Source: an uncultured Erysipelotrichaceae bacterium
Lineage (GTDB): Bacteria > Bacillota_I > Bacilli_A > RF39 > UBA660
Direction of reading: 5' to 3'
DNA: 47,500 bases
NCBI GenBank assembly: GCA_902801825.1
Contig: CADCJS010000006.1
Coordinates: forward strand, 1-47,500
In this document: piece after piece, positions 8,261 to 15,514 of the stretch
Numbering within the stretch: position 1 is the first letter of the stretch
Layout: each line of letters begins with the position of its first letter
Made by a program: the position numbers and the translations under genes
The notes under the pieces: model-generated
The model's input: the letters and a program-made list of their open reading frames with translations, nothing else
What the model was told of the DNA's origin: nothing
Databases searched by the model: none

Positions 8261-8377
8261 GTTCATTTTATAAAATTCTTCAGCAGCTCGATCCATTTCT
8301 CTATTAATAGAACTAAGTGCTTTATTTATTTCTATCGTTATGATATTTGAATTTTTTTGTAAGATATTTTTAAATAA

Positions 8378-8405
8378 AATAAAAACGTCGATTAGTTCGA
8401 CGTTT
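8378..8405 (-). terminator. Intrinsic terminator of tRNA-Gly
   Basis: Minus-strand stem AAACGTCGA/TCGACGTTT followed by TTTATTTT, directly after the tRNA and its flank. A copy with one arm deleted ends element A. Confidence 0.8.
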
Positions 8406-8413
8406 ATTTCAAA

Positions 8414-8488
8414 TGGAGCGGGTGAGCGGAATCGAACCGCCGTCTCAGCCTTGGCAAGGCCGCGTACTAACCGTTGTACTACACCCGC
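8414..8488 (-). tRNA. tRNA-Gly (anticodon GCC), CCA encoded
   Basis: Acceptor GCGGGTG/CACCCGC, D-arm GTAC/GTAC, anticodon loop TTGCCAA in a CGGCC/GGCTG stem, four-base variable loop and T-arm GGCGG-TTCGATT-CCGCT, discriminator T and genomic CCA at 8414-8416. All arms fold. It reads glycine GGC and GGU codons. Its 3' end and flank recur in three degenerate elements in the preceding 6.4 kb. Confidence 0.96.
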
Positions 8489-8552
8489 AAAAATATGTTA
8501 AAATATTTAAGCAATATTATTTTAACATTATTTTTTAAATCAATCAATAGTT

Positions 8553-9221
8553 TTATTTTATATTATTTAAGTTTATAATTTTTTTAACTTTAACTTTTCC
8601 TTGAAATAAGTATTCTGTTGTTTCTTTATGTTTTTCTTCATTAATTTTAGGATTCCAATAATCTTTTGCTTCAATTTTTTGTTCTGCTTTTGTTTTTCCA
8701 TCAGTAGGTAATAGGTAATCATTACTTTTAAACATTTTACCAGTAACAAGAACTTTATAAATTGTTGAATCTTTTCTTAATTTTTTTATCCAAAAATCAA
8801 TACTATTTTCATCACATAACCATATACTATGAAATCTACTAGGTAAATTATTAAATTTTTCTTTTCTTACTTCTTCTAATGCTTCTTCTCTGTTTTTAAT
8901 AGATAATTTCTCAAGTTTAATACTACTATCTCTTAAAACTTGAACTAAATAATTACCTTTATTAATAAATTCCTTTTCATCTAATTGTTTTAGTTCTAAT
9001 AGTTTTTCTTTAGAATTAATTGAATTAATAATTATTTTTATATAGTGGTCTAATGTACAAATTTTACCATCAGATGTTCTTACACCAGATGGTACATCTA
9101 AGTTAGAACAAAAACAAGAATTAAAATTATCATCAATGATTATTTCGTTTCCAACTTTCCATATATTATCATATATACCATTTCTATGAATATGATACAT
9201 TTCTTTATTTTTCACTTCCAT
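8553..9221 (-). CDS. DUF2441-like protein
   Basis: A soluble 222-residue protein. The N-terminal MYHIHRNGIYDNIWKVGNEI, the REEALEEVR segment and the LPSRFHSIWLCDENSIDFW motif fit the uncharacterised DUF2441 family; the assignment rests on remembered motifs only. The ATG at 9221 is preferred over an in-frame GTG at 9230 because AAAAGG stands about eight bases before it. Single-gene unit on the minus strand, upstream of tRNA-Gly. Biochemical role unknown. Confidence 0.6.
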   Translation of the reverse strand: MEVKNKEMYHIHRNGIYDNIWKVGNEIIIDDNFNSCFCSNLDVPSGVRTSDGKICTLDHYIKIIINSINSKEKLLELKQLDEKEFINKGNYLVQVLRDSSIKLEKLSIKNREEALEEVRKEKFNNLPSRFHSIWLCDENSIDFWIKKLRKDSTIYKVLVTGKMFKSNDYLLPTDGKTKAEQKIEAKDYWNPKINEEKHKETTEYLFQGKVKVKKIINLNNIK

Positions 9222-9353
9222 AAATAACACCTTTTTTATGCATTATTATATCAAAATATAAAAAATTGTAAATATAAATTAATTTATATAGTAAATTTAC
9301 AATAATCTATAATTAATATAAAATATGTTTTTGAAAAAATAGGAAAATTAATT

Positions 9354-9709
9354 ATGAATAAAATAGAATATTTTAAAATAAAAAAAGTTATAGATAAATA
9401 TTTTAAAAATAATCAATGTTTTGACAAGCAAGTTATATACGATATAATAGAATTAATAATTAAAACAAGAAAATATGATTTTATGATTTATAGTGTTAAT
9501 GTATCAAATCAAAGCGAAAAAAAAGGAGTACAAGGATATTATTCTCCTTTAGAAAAAAAATTAATGTTGTTTTACCATCTGATAAAAATGATACTTTTGA
9601 TTCAATTTCAAAACAAATGCCACTTGAACATAGATTATATTATGGTCTTAGAATAACTCCTTATGAATATAAAAATCAAATGACAGAAATTAGTGACAGA
9701 TTAAAATAG
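9354..9709 (+). pseudogene. Decayed paralogue of the HExxH metallopeptidase
   Basis: The first 70 codons align closely with the protein at 2265 (same MNK, same FD...IYDIIE, same SP[I/L][D/E]K). A run of eight A's at about 9550 then shifts the frame; one more A would restore KINVVLPSDKNDTFD, matching VLPHDQNNYFD of the intact copy. In that frame the sequence jumps straight to ISKQMPLEHRLYYGL, the intact copy's C-terminal end, so about 180 residues including the zinc motif are deleted. The junction is TTTTGATT, present at both ends of the deleted segment in the intact gene. It cannot encode a peptidase. Confidence 0.8.
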
Positions 9710-9735
9710 AAATGGATTCCCATTTCTATTTTTTT
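9707..9735 (+). terminator. Intrinsic terminator of the decayed peptidase copy
   Basis: Stem TAGAAATGG/CCATTTCTA, loop ATTC, then a T-run. Its similarity to the terminator at 3129 shows that the whole unit, not only the reading frame, is paralogous. Confidence 0.75.
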
Positions 9736-9741
9736 AAAATT

Positions 9742-9767
9742 AAAAACTCGAATTATAAATTCGAGTA
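9742..9767 (-). terminator. Intrinsic terminator of tRNA-Cys
   Basis: Minus-strand stem ACTCGAATT/AATTCGAGT with TTTTT after it, directly downstream of tRNA-Cys. Confidence 0.75.
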
Positions 9768-9777
9768 AATTTTTATT

Positions 9778-9851
9778 TGGAGGACCTAGTCGGATTTGAA
9801 CCAACGATCAGGGAGTTGCAGTCCCGTGCCTTACCACTTGGCTATAGGTCC
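9778..9851 (-). tRNA. tRNA-Cys (anticodon GCA), CCA encoded
   Basis: Acceptor GGACCTA/TAGGTCC, anticodon stem GGGA/TCCC around CTGCAAC, T-loop TTCAAAT, discriminator T and genomic CCA at 9778-9780. It marks the right edge of the accessory island. Confidence 0.95.
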
Positions 9852-9863
9852 ATGACAAGACTA

Positions 9864-9892
9864 ATTATATCAAAAAAAATAATTGTTTACAA
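9864..9892 (-). promoter_or_regulatory. Promoter of tRNA-Cys
   Basis: On the minus strand TTGTAA (9887-9892), a 17-base spacer and TGATATAAT with -10 at 9864-9869, about 12 bases before the tRNA 5' end. Confidence 0.65.
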
Positions 9893-9915
9893 TATTATAT
9901 TAAAAAAAGAATGAA

Positions 9916-10389
9916 TTATTCTTTTTTTGATTCATTCTCATTTTTTTCTTTCATACCATATTTTTGCTTTATTTCTAATAAATATTCTGATAGGTTAGTT
10001 TCTATTTCAGTTAATGCTTTTGGATCAATATTTGATAATTGAATATATTCCTTAACTGTATCAATATAAATTTTTCCAAATAACATTCCTTTAAATACCT
10101 CAAAGTCATTAAATAAATCTGGTGTTATTGATTCTAAATTATAGCCAAAAAATACTCTTTTTTGACCAATTAATATTCTTTTATTTGTTAAAGCAACTAA
10201 ACAAGTACAAAAAAAGTCAAAAGGGTTAGGATTTTTTTGTGCAACAAATAAGTAATATATTTCTTCATCTGGGTTTAAATGTTTTTCTAATATTTTAGAA
10301 TGTTGTTTAATTCTCCAAGAAATAGTAAAAGGATATTTTTTTAAAAATTCAGTAGCTAAACCATATACATCTTTTTTCTTTGTTTCCAT
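9916..10389 (-). CDS. Bacterial PH-domain-like protein
   Basis: A soluble 157-residue protein. The segment VALTNKRILIGQKR followed by FFGYNLESITPDLFNDFEVF has the strand order and the LTNKRIL turn of bacterial pleckstrin-homology-like domains (YokE/bPH types), and the end is a helical, charged tail. Such domains usually act in binding or scaffolding; no catalytic residues are seen. It lies 11 bases downstream of a Nudix gene in the same direction, so the two form an operon. Its ribosome site GGAGAAT lies in that gap. Confidence 0.65.
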   Translation of the reverse strand: METKKKDVYGLATEFLKKYPFTISWRIKQHSKILEKHLNPDEEIYYLFVAQKNPNPFDFFCTCLVALTNKRILIGQKRVFFGYNLESITPDLFNDFEVFKGMLFGKIYIDTVKEYIQLSNIDPKALTEIETNLSEYLLEIKQKYGMKEKNENESKKE

Positions 10390-10400
10390 AATAATTCTCC

Positions 10401-10916
10401 TTATTTTTTATAATTTTCTAATACTTTTAAAGTTTCTAATGCTAAATATTCTGCTTTTCTGTTTTCTTTATTATAACCTGTTAATAATTCTACTGCTTCT
10501 TCTTTACTTATAAAGAAAGCTCTTAAGTTATCATGCTTTTCTAATTTTGTTAAATTAAAATATTCTATATCTTCACTGTCAGTATATCCAGTAAAATAAT
10601 AAGTATTAACTAATCTATTATTAACAGTATTATCAGGTAGTACATAATCTCTTAAATAATGTTTAACTTTTATGAATGGTTCATCACTATCTAGTGTAAC
10701 ATCTATATTTGTTTCTTCTTTAACTTCTCTTATAATAGTATTTAATACTTTTTCCTTATCTTCAATTTTTCCACCTGGGAGAAAATATACTCTATTAAAT
10801 CTAGTTAATATTATTTCTTTTGTTTTTTTATTTCTTAGTATAATTCTAGCTTTATCAATAACCTCTGTAATTTCATCATTTTTTAGTCTACCTTTATTAA
10901 TTATTATTTCTTCCAT
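10401..10916 (-). CDS. Nudix hydrolase
   Basis: Hydrolyses a nucleoside diphosphate linked to another group; the exact substrate is not readable. The Nudix box is present: PGGKIEDKE, seven residues, then REVKEETNI, where the usual glycine of the last motif is Asn. Length (171 residues) fits the family. Two tandem ATGs exist; the second (10916) is chosen because AGGAGG is then six bases away. First gene of an operon with the PH-domain gene. Confidence 0.85.
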   Translation of the reverse strand: MEEIIINKGRLKNDEITEVIDKARIILRNKKTKEIILTRFNRVYFLPGGKIEDKEKVLNTIIREVKEETNIDVTLDSDEPFIKVKHYLRDYVLPDNTVNNRLVNTYYFTGYTDSEDIEYFNLTKLEKHDNLRAFFISKEEAVELLTGYNKENRKAEYLALETLKVLENYKK

Positions 10917-11011
10917 CATATCCCTCCTTATAAATAGTATATCATTAATTTAATAAATTTTATAATAAAAATAATAAAAATTGTTGTATAATTGATAAGA
11001 GGTGCTTTTTT

Positions 11012-12988
11012 ATGAAAATATCAAATCAAGAATTAAAAATTGAAAAGAATTATTTAATTAAAGTTAAAGAAATAATTAAAGAATTAATTAATAAAATAGA
11101 AGAGTATTCAAAGATTGAAAAAGAAAAAATGTTAGAAAAAAAGAGAGAAATATATATTGAATCTAAAGGGTACGATTCTGTAAATCAAGATTTAATTGAA
11201 GAAATATATAATTCTGAATTTAAAATAGATATGATTAATAAAAAAATAGATAAGATTGTATTATATGAAAAGGCACTTAATAATCCATATTTTGGAAAAA
11301 TAATATATACTGATAGTTTAACAAAAGATGAAAATGAAATATATATTGGTTTATGTTCTATAGAAAAAGATTATCATTTTTATGTATATGATTGGAGAAG
11401 TAAAATAGCAAGTTTATTTTATAACTATGAACTTGGTGATGCGATATACAAAGTAGATGATAATTTTAATAAAGTTAATATAAAAAGAAAAATACAGTTT
11501 AATATAAAGAATGGTGAATTAATTAGATGTTTTGATTCAAGTATTAATATAGATGATGATTACTTACAAGATATCCTCGCTAATTCTAATAATGATAAAT
11601 TATCAAATATAGTTAGTTCTATTCAAAAAGAACAAAATGAAATAATTAGAAATGATAAAGATAAGAACTTAATTGTTCAAGGTTTTGCAGGAAGTGGTAA
11701 GACAGTAGTCGCACTTCATAGAATTGCTTATTTATTATATAAGGATATTAATTTAAATTCTAAGAATTTTATTATCATTTCACCTAATGATATTTTTACA
11801 AATTATATATCTGATGTTTTACCAAGTTTAGGTGAAGAAAATACATTAAGTTATACAATAACTGGTTTCTTTTCAAAATATTTAAAAGAATATAAATTAG
11901 AAAACTATCAAGATTTTTTAAAAAGAATAAATGAACTTGAAAATAAAGATAATAATATTGATTTTAAATTAAATGGATTAAAAGAATTAAATAGATTTTT
12001 AAATAAATATATTTCTTCTTTTAAGTTTCAAAAGAAATTTAAAATTAAAGATAAGAGTTTTAGTTCTAATGATATTAATTATATGTTTAATGAAAAGTAT
12101 AATAAAATACCTTTAGATGATAGATTTAAAAAAATTAGTGAGTATATATGTATGGAGTTAGATGCTAAAACTCCTAAGAATTTAATTAAAATTAAGGAAT
12201 ATATAGAGAATAATTGTAATTTAACATCAAATATATATGACATATATAATTTATTTTTAAAAGAAAATAATATAGATATGATTACTTATGATAATAATAT
12301 TATCAATTATGAAGATATTACTAATTTATTGTTTATATATTTTTTTGTATATGGCTATGATCATGATTTATCTATTAAACATATTGTTATAGATGAAGCA
12401 CAAGATTATACAATTTATCAAATAAGATTATTAAAGAAAATATTTAGTGCTGCACAATTTACTATATTAGGTGATATTAATCAATCAATTAATACATATA
12501 ATAATTTAAAAGATTTAAAAGATTTTGGAGTATTATTTAGGAAATCTAGATTCATTGAATTAACAAAGACATATAGATCAACAAAAGAGATAATTGATTA
12601 TTCAAATAAAGTTTTAAATATAAATAATATTTGTACAATTAGAGATAACTCTGAAGAAGAAGTAGAAGTATATAACAATTATGATTTAAAAAAATTAGAA
12701 AGTTTAATTATAAATTGTAAGAATAAATATAATAAAATAGCTATTATTACAGATAATGATTTTAATGCTAAAAAGATTTTCAAACAACTTAATAATGTTC
12801 AATTAGTTAATAACAATAGTGAAAATATTTCAAAAGATATAATTGTTATACCATCTTATTTATCTAAAGGATTAGAATTTGATTGTGTTATTGTATATTC
12901 AGATACTAATATTTTTAAAAATAATAAAAAATTATTCTATGTTAGTATAACTAGAGCTCATCATAAATTAATAATTATAAACAATTAA
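11012..12988 (+). CDS. helD: HelD-type superfamily 1 helicase, RNA polymerase recycling factor
   Basis: HelD uses ATP to pull RNA polymerase off DNA and recycle it. Residues 1 to about 80 form the long coiled-coil arm that enters the secondary channel. The family's YFGKI and DWRSKIASLFY motifs follow, then IQKEQNEIIR and Walker A GFAGSGKT (about 224-231), Walker B/motif II DEAQDY (about 461), LGDINQSIN, KTYRSTKEI and the C-terminal LSKGLEFD...YVSITRAH. At 658 residues it is shorter than the 774-residue B. subtilis protein. It has a TATAAT at 10987-10992 and an AGAGGTG ribosome site, and shares a terminator with the convergent SPFH gene. Confidence 0.88.
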   Translation: MKISNQELKIEKNYLIKVKEIIKELINKIEEYSKIEKEKMLEKKREIYIESKGYDSVNQDLIEEIYNSEFKIDMINKKIDKIVLYEKALNNPYFGKIIYTDSLTKDENEIYIGLCSIEKDYHFYVYDWRSKIASLFYNYELGDAIYKVDDNFNKVNIKRKIQFNIKNGELIRCFDSSINIDDDYLQDILANSNNDKLSNIVSSIQKEQNEIIRNDKDKNLIVQGFAGSGKTVVALHRIAYLLYKDINLNSKNFIIISPNDIFTNYISDVLPSLGEENTLSYTITGFFSKYLKEYKLENYQDFLKRINELENKDNNIDFKLNGLKELNRFLNKYISSFKFQKKFKIKDKSFSSNDINYMFNEKYNKIPLDDRFKKISEYICMELDAKTPKNLIKIKEYIENNCNLTSNIYDIYNLFLKENNIDMITYDNNIINYEDITNLLFIYFFVYGYDHDLSIKHIVIDEAQDYTIYQIRLLKKIFSAAQFTILGDINQSINTYNNLKDLKDFGVLFRKSRFIELTKTYRSTKEIIDYSNKVLNINNICTIRDNSEEEVEVYNNYDLKKLESLIINCKNKYNKIAIITDNDFNAKKIFKQLNNVQLVNNNSENISKDIIVIPSYLSKGLEFDCVIVYSDTNIFKNNKKLFYVSITRAHHKLIIINN

Positions 12989-13016
12989 AAAAAGTACTAT
13001 TTTTTAGTACTTTTTA
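12987..13016. terminator. Bidirectional terminator between helD and the SPFH gene
   Basis: Stem AAAAAGTACTA/TAGTACTTTTT with a T-rich loop; A-run and T-run let it serve both converging genes. Confidence 0.8.
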
Positions 13017-13767
13017 CTTTTTTTACGATATTATTTATATTATCTTGACCAAAAGCATTTAATACTTCAATTGGTATTGCAAATATTATTGTATTAGATT
13101 GATCTGAAGATAAATCATTTAAAGTTGCTAATGTTCTTAAATGTAATGCTCCAGGTGCAGCACTTAATATAGTTGCAGCTTTTGATAAATTATCAGCAGC
13201 TTCTTTTTCACCTTTAGATTTAGTTATAACAGCTTCTTTTTCTCTTTCAGCTTCTGCAACTTTTGCAATAACTCTTTGCATTTCTTCTGGTAATTTAACA
13301 TCTTTTAATTCAACATTTTCAACTTTAATTCCCCAAGGGTCTGTAGCTTTATCAATTACATTACAAATTTCAGTAGATATTTTATCTCTTTCACTTAATA
13401 ATTCATCAAGTGAAACAGCACCAACAGCATTTCTCATAGTTGTTTGAGCAAGTTGTCCAACAGCATATTGATATTTTTCTACAGCTAAAATAGCTTTTGA
13501 AGCATCAAATACTTTATAGTAAATTACTGCATTAATTCTAATTGAAACATTATCTTTTGTAATTGCATCTTGTTCAGGAACATCTACTGCTTTTGTTCTA
13601 ATATCAACTTTTTTATAACTTTCAATTATTGGTAAAACTATTTTCCAACCTGGAGTCATAATTTTAGTAAATTTACCAAATCTAAATTTAATACCTCTTT
13701 CATATTCTGAAACTTGTCTTATTGAAATTAATAATATAAATAAAACGAATACAATTAAAAATATCAT
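12997..13767 (-). CDS. SPFH-domain protein, slipin/stomatin type
   Basis: A membrane-anchored scaffold of the stomatin/prohibitin/flotillin group, thought to organise membrane microdomains. One N-terminal hydrophobic segment (residues 1-16), then the SPFH core with ERGIKFRFGKF, PGWKIVLPIIE, VDIRTKAVDVP and the late DPWGIKVENVELKDVKLPEE, then an alanine/glutamate-rich coiled coil (AKVAEAEREKEA). Length of 256 residues is normal for slipins. An AGGAGGT ribosome site precedes the ATG. No NfeD partner lies next to it, unlike in many genomes. Confidence 0.92.
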   Translation of the reverse strand: MIFLIVFVLFILLISIRQVSEYERGIKFRFGKFTKIMTPGWKIVLPIIESYKKVDIRTKAVDVPEQDAITKDNVSIRINAVIYYKVFDASKAILAVEKYQYAVGQLAQTTMRNAVGAVSLDELLSERDKISTEICNVIDKATDPWGIKVENVELKDVKLPEEMQRVIAKVAEAEREKEAVITKSKGEKEAADNLSKAATILSAAPGALHLRTLATLNDLSSDQSNTIIFAIPIEVLNAFGQDNINNIVKKVKSTKK

Positions 13768-13875
13768 AAATACCTCCTTTACTTAATTATACTATTATTT
13801 TGTAAATTATAAAATAATAGTATTGTTTTTTTAAAAAAATTAATGTATACTTTAATTTAGAGAGGAGTATGTAGT

Positions 13876-14439
13876 ATGAATTATTATGATTATGGGTCAA
13901 CATATGGATCAACATATGGATCTAGTGCAAGTAATGCTGGATTAGCTGCATTAGGAACAGGAGTTATTATAACTATTATGATTATTTGTCTTATTCCAGC
14001 AGTGTTAAAAATAATTGGTTTATGGAAAACTTTTATAAAAGCAGGAAAACCAGGATGGGCTTCAATTGTACCTTTTTATAGTGACTGGGTATTATTTGAA
14101 ATAGGTGATGTACCTGGACCATATATTTTCTTTGCATTCATACCATTCGTTGGATCAATTATTTACTTAGTTTTTGAAATTAAAGCATTATTAAAAATTG
14201 CTGAAAAATTTGGAAAATCAACTGGATTTGGTGTATTATCAATTTTCTTCCCATTCATAACATTCTTAATTTTAGGTTTCTCAAATTGTGAATATAGTGG
14301 ACAAGCATCAGAAACTAAATCAAGCATATTAGATGTTAATGAAAATGGTGTACCAAATGATTCAGATAATACATCATTTAATTATGGTTATGAAAACAAA
14401 CCAGAAAATCAAGAAAATAATAATACTGAAAATAATTAA
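13876..14439 (+). CDS. DUF5684 multi-pass membrane protein
   Basis: A 187-residue membrane protein. It opens with a short tandem YGSTYGSTYGSS (a 12-base DNA repeat), has a hydrophobic helix at about 24-46, the conserved GKPGWASIVPFYSDW segment, a second and third hydrophobic region with FGKSTGFGVLSIFFPFI, and an acidic, asparagine-rich cytoplasmic tail. The PGW...VPFY and FGKSTGFG motifs identify the DUF5684 family, function unknown. It diverges from the SPFH gene across about 108 bases holding both promoters. Confidence 0.8.
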   Translation: MNYYDYGSTYGSTYGSSASNAGLAALGTGVIITIMIICLIPAVLKIIGLWKTFIKAGKPGWASIVPFYSDWVLFEIGDVPGPYIFFAFIPFVGSIIYLVFEIKALLKIAEKFGKSTGFGVLSIFFPFITFLILGFSNCEYSGQASETKSSILDVNENGVPNDSDNTSFNYGYENKPENQENNNTENN

Positions 14440-14471
14440 AAAATATTATGGATTAAACCATAATATTTTTT
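14438..14471. terminator. Bidirectional terminator between the DUF5684 and cotJC genes
   Basis: Perfect 14-base stem AAAAAATATTATGG/CCATAATATTTTTT with a six-base loop, overlapping both stop codons. Confidence 0.85.
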
Positions 14472-15030
14472 ATTTTACTTTCATTTTTTCATAGTGTTCA
14501 TATAATTTTTTAAATCTTTCGTAATGAATTATTTCTCTTTGTCTTAAAAAGGATAGGGGAGAAAGTATATCTTCATCATCTGTTAAATCCATTAAACTTT
14601 CATATGTAGCTCGTGCTTTTTGTTCTGCAGCCATATCTTCAGCAATATCTGCTAAATAATCTCCAGTCACAGCAAAATAATTTGCAGTAAAGTTTTGTCC
14701 ACTTGCATTTTGTGGAAAAACAGCATTCTTATGTTCAACATATTGTGAACCTAATCCTTCTTTTTCTAGTTCTTCTATAGTAGCGCCATCTAATAATTGA
14801 TACACCATCGCACTAATTATTTCCATATGTGCCATTTCTTCAGTTGCTATATCAGTTAATTCTGCTTTACCATAATCATCAGGCATTGTATATCTTTGAT
14901 TTAAATATCTTAATGTCGCACCTAATTCTCCATTAGAACCACCATTTTGAGTAATTATATATTTTGCCATTTTAACATTTTTATGTTTTATATCTACTGG
15001 AAATTGTAATTTTTTTTCATATTTCCACAT
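14470..15030 (-). CDS. cotJC: CotJC, manganese-catalase-like protein
   Basis: A ferritin-like di-metal protein of the manganese catalase family, in Bacillus part of the spore coat. The protein starts MWKYEKKLQFPVDIK, as in B. subtilis CotJC, and keeps the metal-ligand helices: NGELGATLRYLNQRY, TEEMAHMEII, AAEQKARATY and REREIIHY-like RQREIIHY. The start at 15030 is chosen over an in-frame upstream ATG because of the MW start, because AAAGGA stands at the right distance, and because it avoids overlap with cotJB. The gap to cotJB is two bases, so the two are translated together. Presence does not prove sporulation. Confidence 0.9.
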   Translation of the reverse strand: MWKYEKKLQFPVDIKHKNVKMAKYIITQNGGSNGELGATLRYLNQRYTMPDDYGKAELTDIATEEMAHMEIISAMVYQLLDGATIEELEKEGLGSQYVEHKNAVFPQNASGQNFTANYFAVTGDYLADIAEDMAAEQKARATYESLMDLTDDEDILSPLSFLRQREIIHYERFKKLYEHYEKMKVK

Positions 15031-15032
15031 AA

Positions 15033-15404
15033 TTAATTCCTTTCCCAAGGCCATGGAGAATTAATCCATTGCCAATTGTTATTATTATTTATATTTAAAG
15101 TAATAAATCCATATTTATCTTCATAATCTTTTAAATACTTATTTTCTTGTTCTTTATATTGATTATATAAACCAATCGCTTGTAAATCGTTTGGATATAA
15201 ATCTAAATATAAATTCATTTCATGTGAAGCAAAACAATATTTTTGAATATTGTACATTAATTCTTCTTTTTCATTACTTGGTTTATAATCAGAAATATAT
15301 TTATATGGCCAAAATAAATTTTCAAACATATTACCTCTATTAAAACCAACATTAACATTTACTAATTTATTATTTTTTGATAAATCATTATGCATTTTTT
15401 TCAA
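15033..15404 (-). CDS. cotJB: CotJB with a CotJA-like N-terminus
   Basis: Residues about 48-123 are CotJB: the EELMYNIQKYCFASHEMNLY start, LYLDLYPNDLQAI, DYEDKYGF and the closing WQWINSPWPWE are the family's signature. Residues 1-47 hold GFNRGNMFENLFWPYK, which looks like the C-terminal part of CotJA (xRGxxFxxLxxPY). Normally CotJA is a separate small protein in front of CotJB; here no separate cotJA is seen, so this may be a natural fusion. First gene of a two-gene operon with cotJC. Confidence 0.82.
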   Translation of the reverse strand: MKKMHNDLSKNNKLVNVNVGFNRGNMFENLFWPYKYISDYKPSNEKEELMYNIQKYCFASHEMNLYLDLYPNDLQAIGLYNQYKEQENKYLKDYEDKYGFITLNINNNNNWQWINSPWPWERN

Positions 15405-15514
15405 ATCCTTTCTTTTTATACTATGATAAATGTTTATATTTGTATAGGTTAATTAATCATATATAGTTCTTTACAAACAAATGTATTTTATTTATAATTT
15501 ATTTAGAGGTAATT

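Noticed and set aside
2012-9851. Prophage or insertion sequence
   Set aside because: No integrase, transposase, terminase or structural gene, and no terminal inverted repeats; only tRNA-derived direct repeats are visible.
10672-10953. Open frame of 93 codons opposite the Nudix gene
   Set aside because: Shadow of a real gene: the Nudix frame has clear motifs, while this one is low-complexity Ser/Ile/Leu.
13892-13926. Tandem 12-base repeat as a possible CRISPR or regulatory repeat
   Set aside because: It lies inside the DUF5684 reading frame, encodes YGST repeats and has no spacers. No CRISPR array is seen anywhere in the window.
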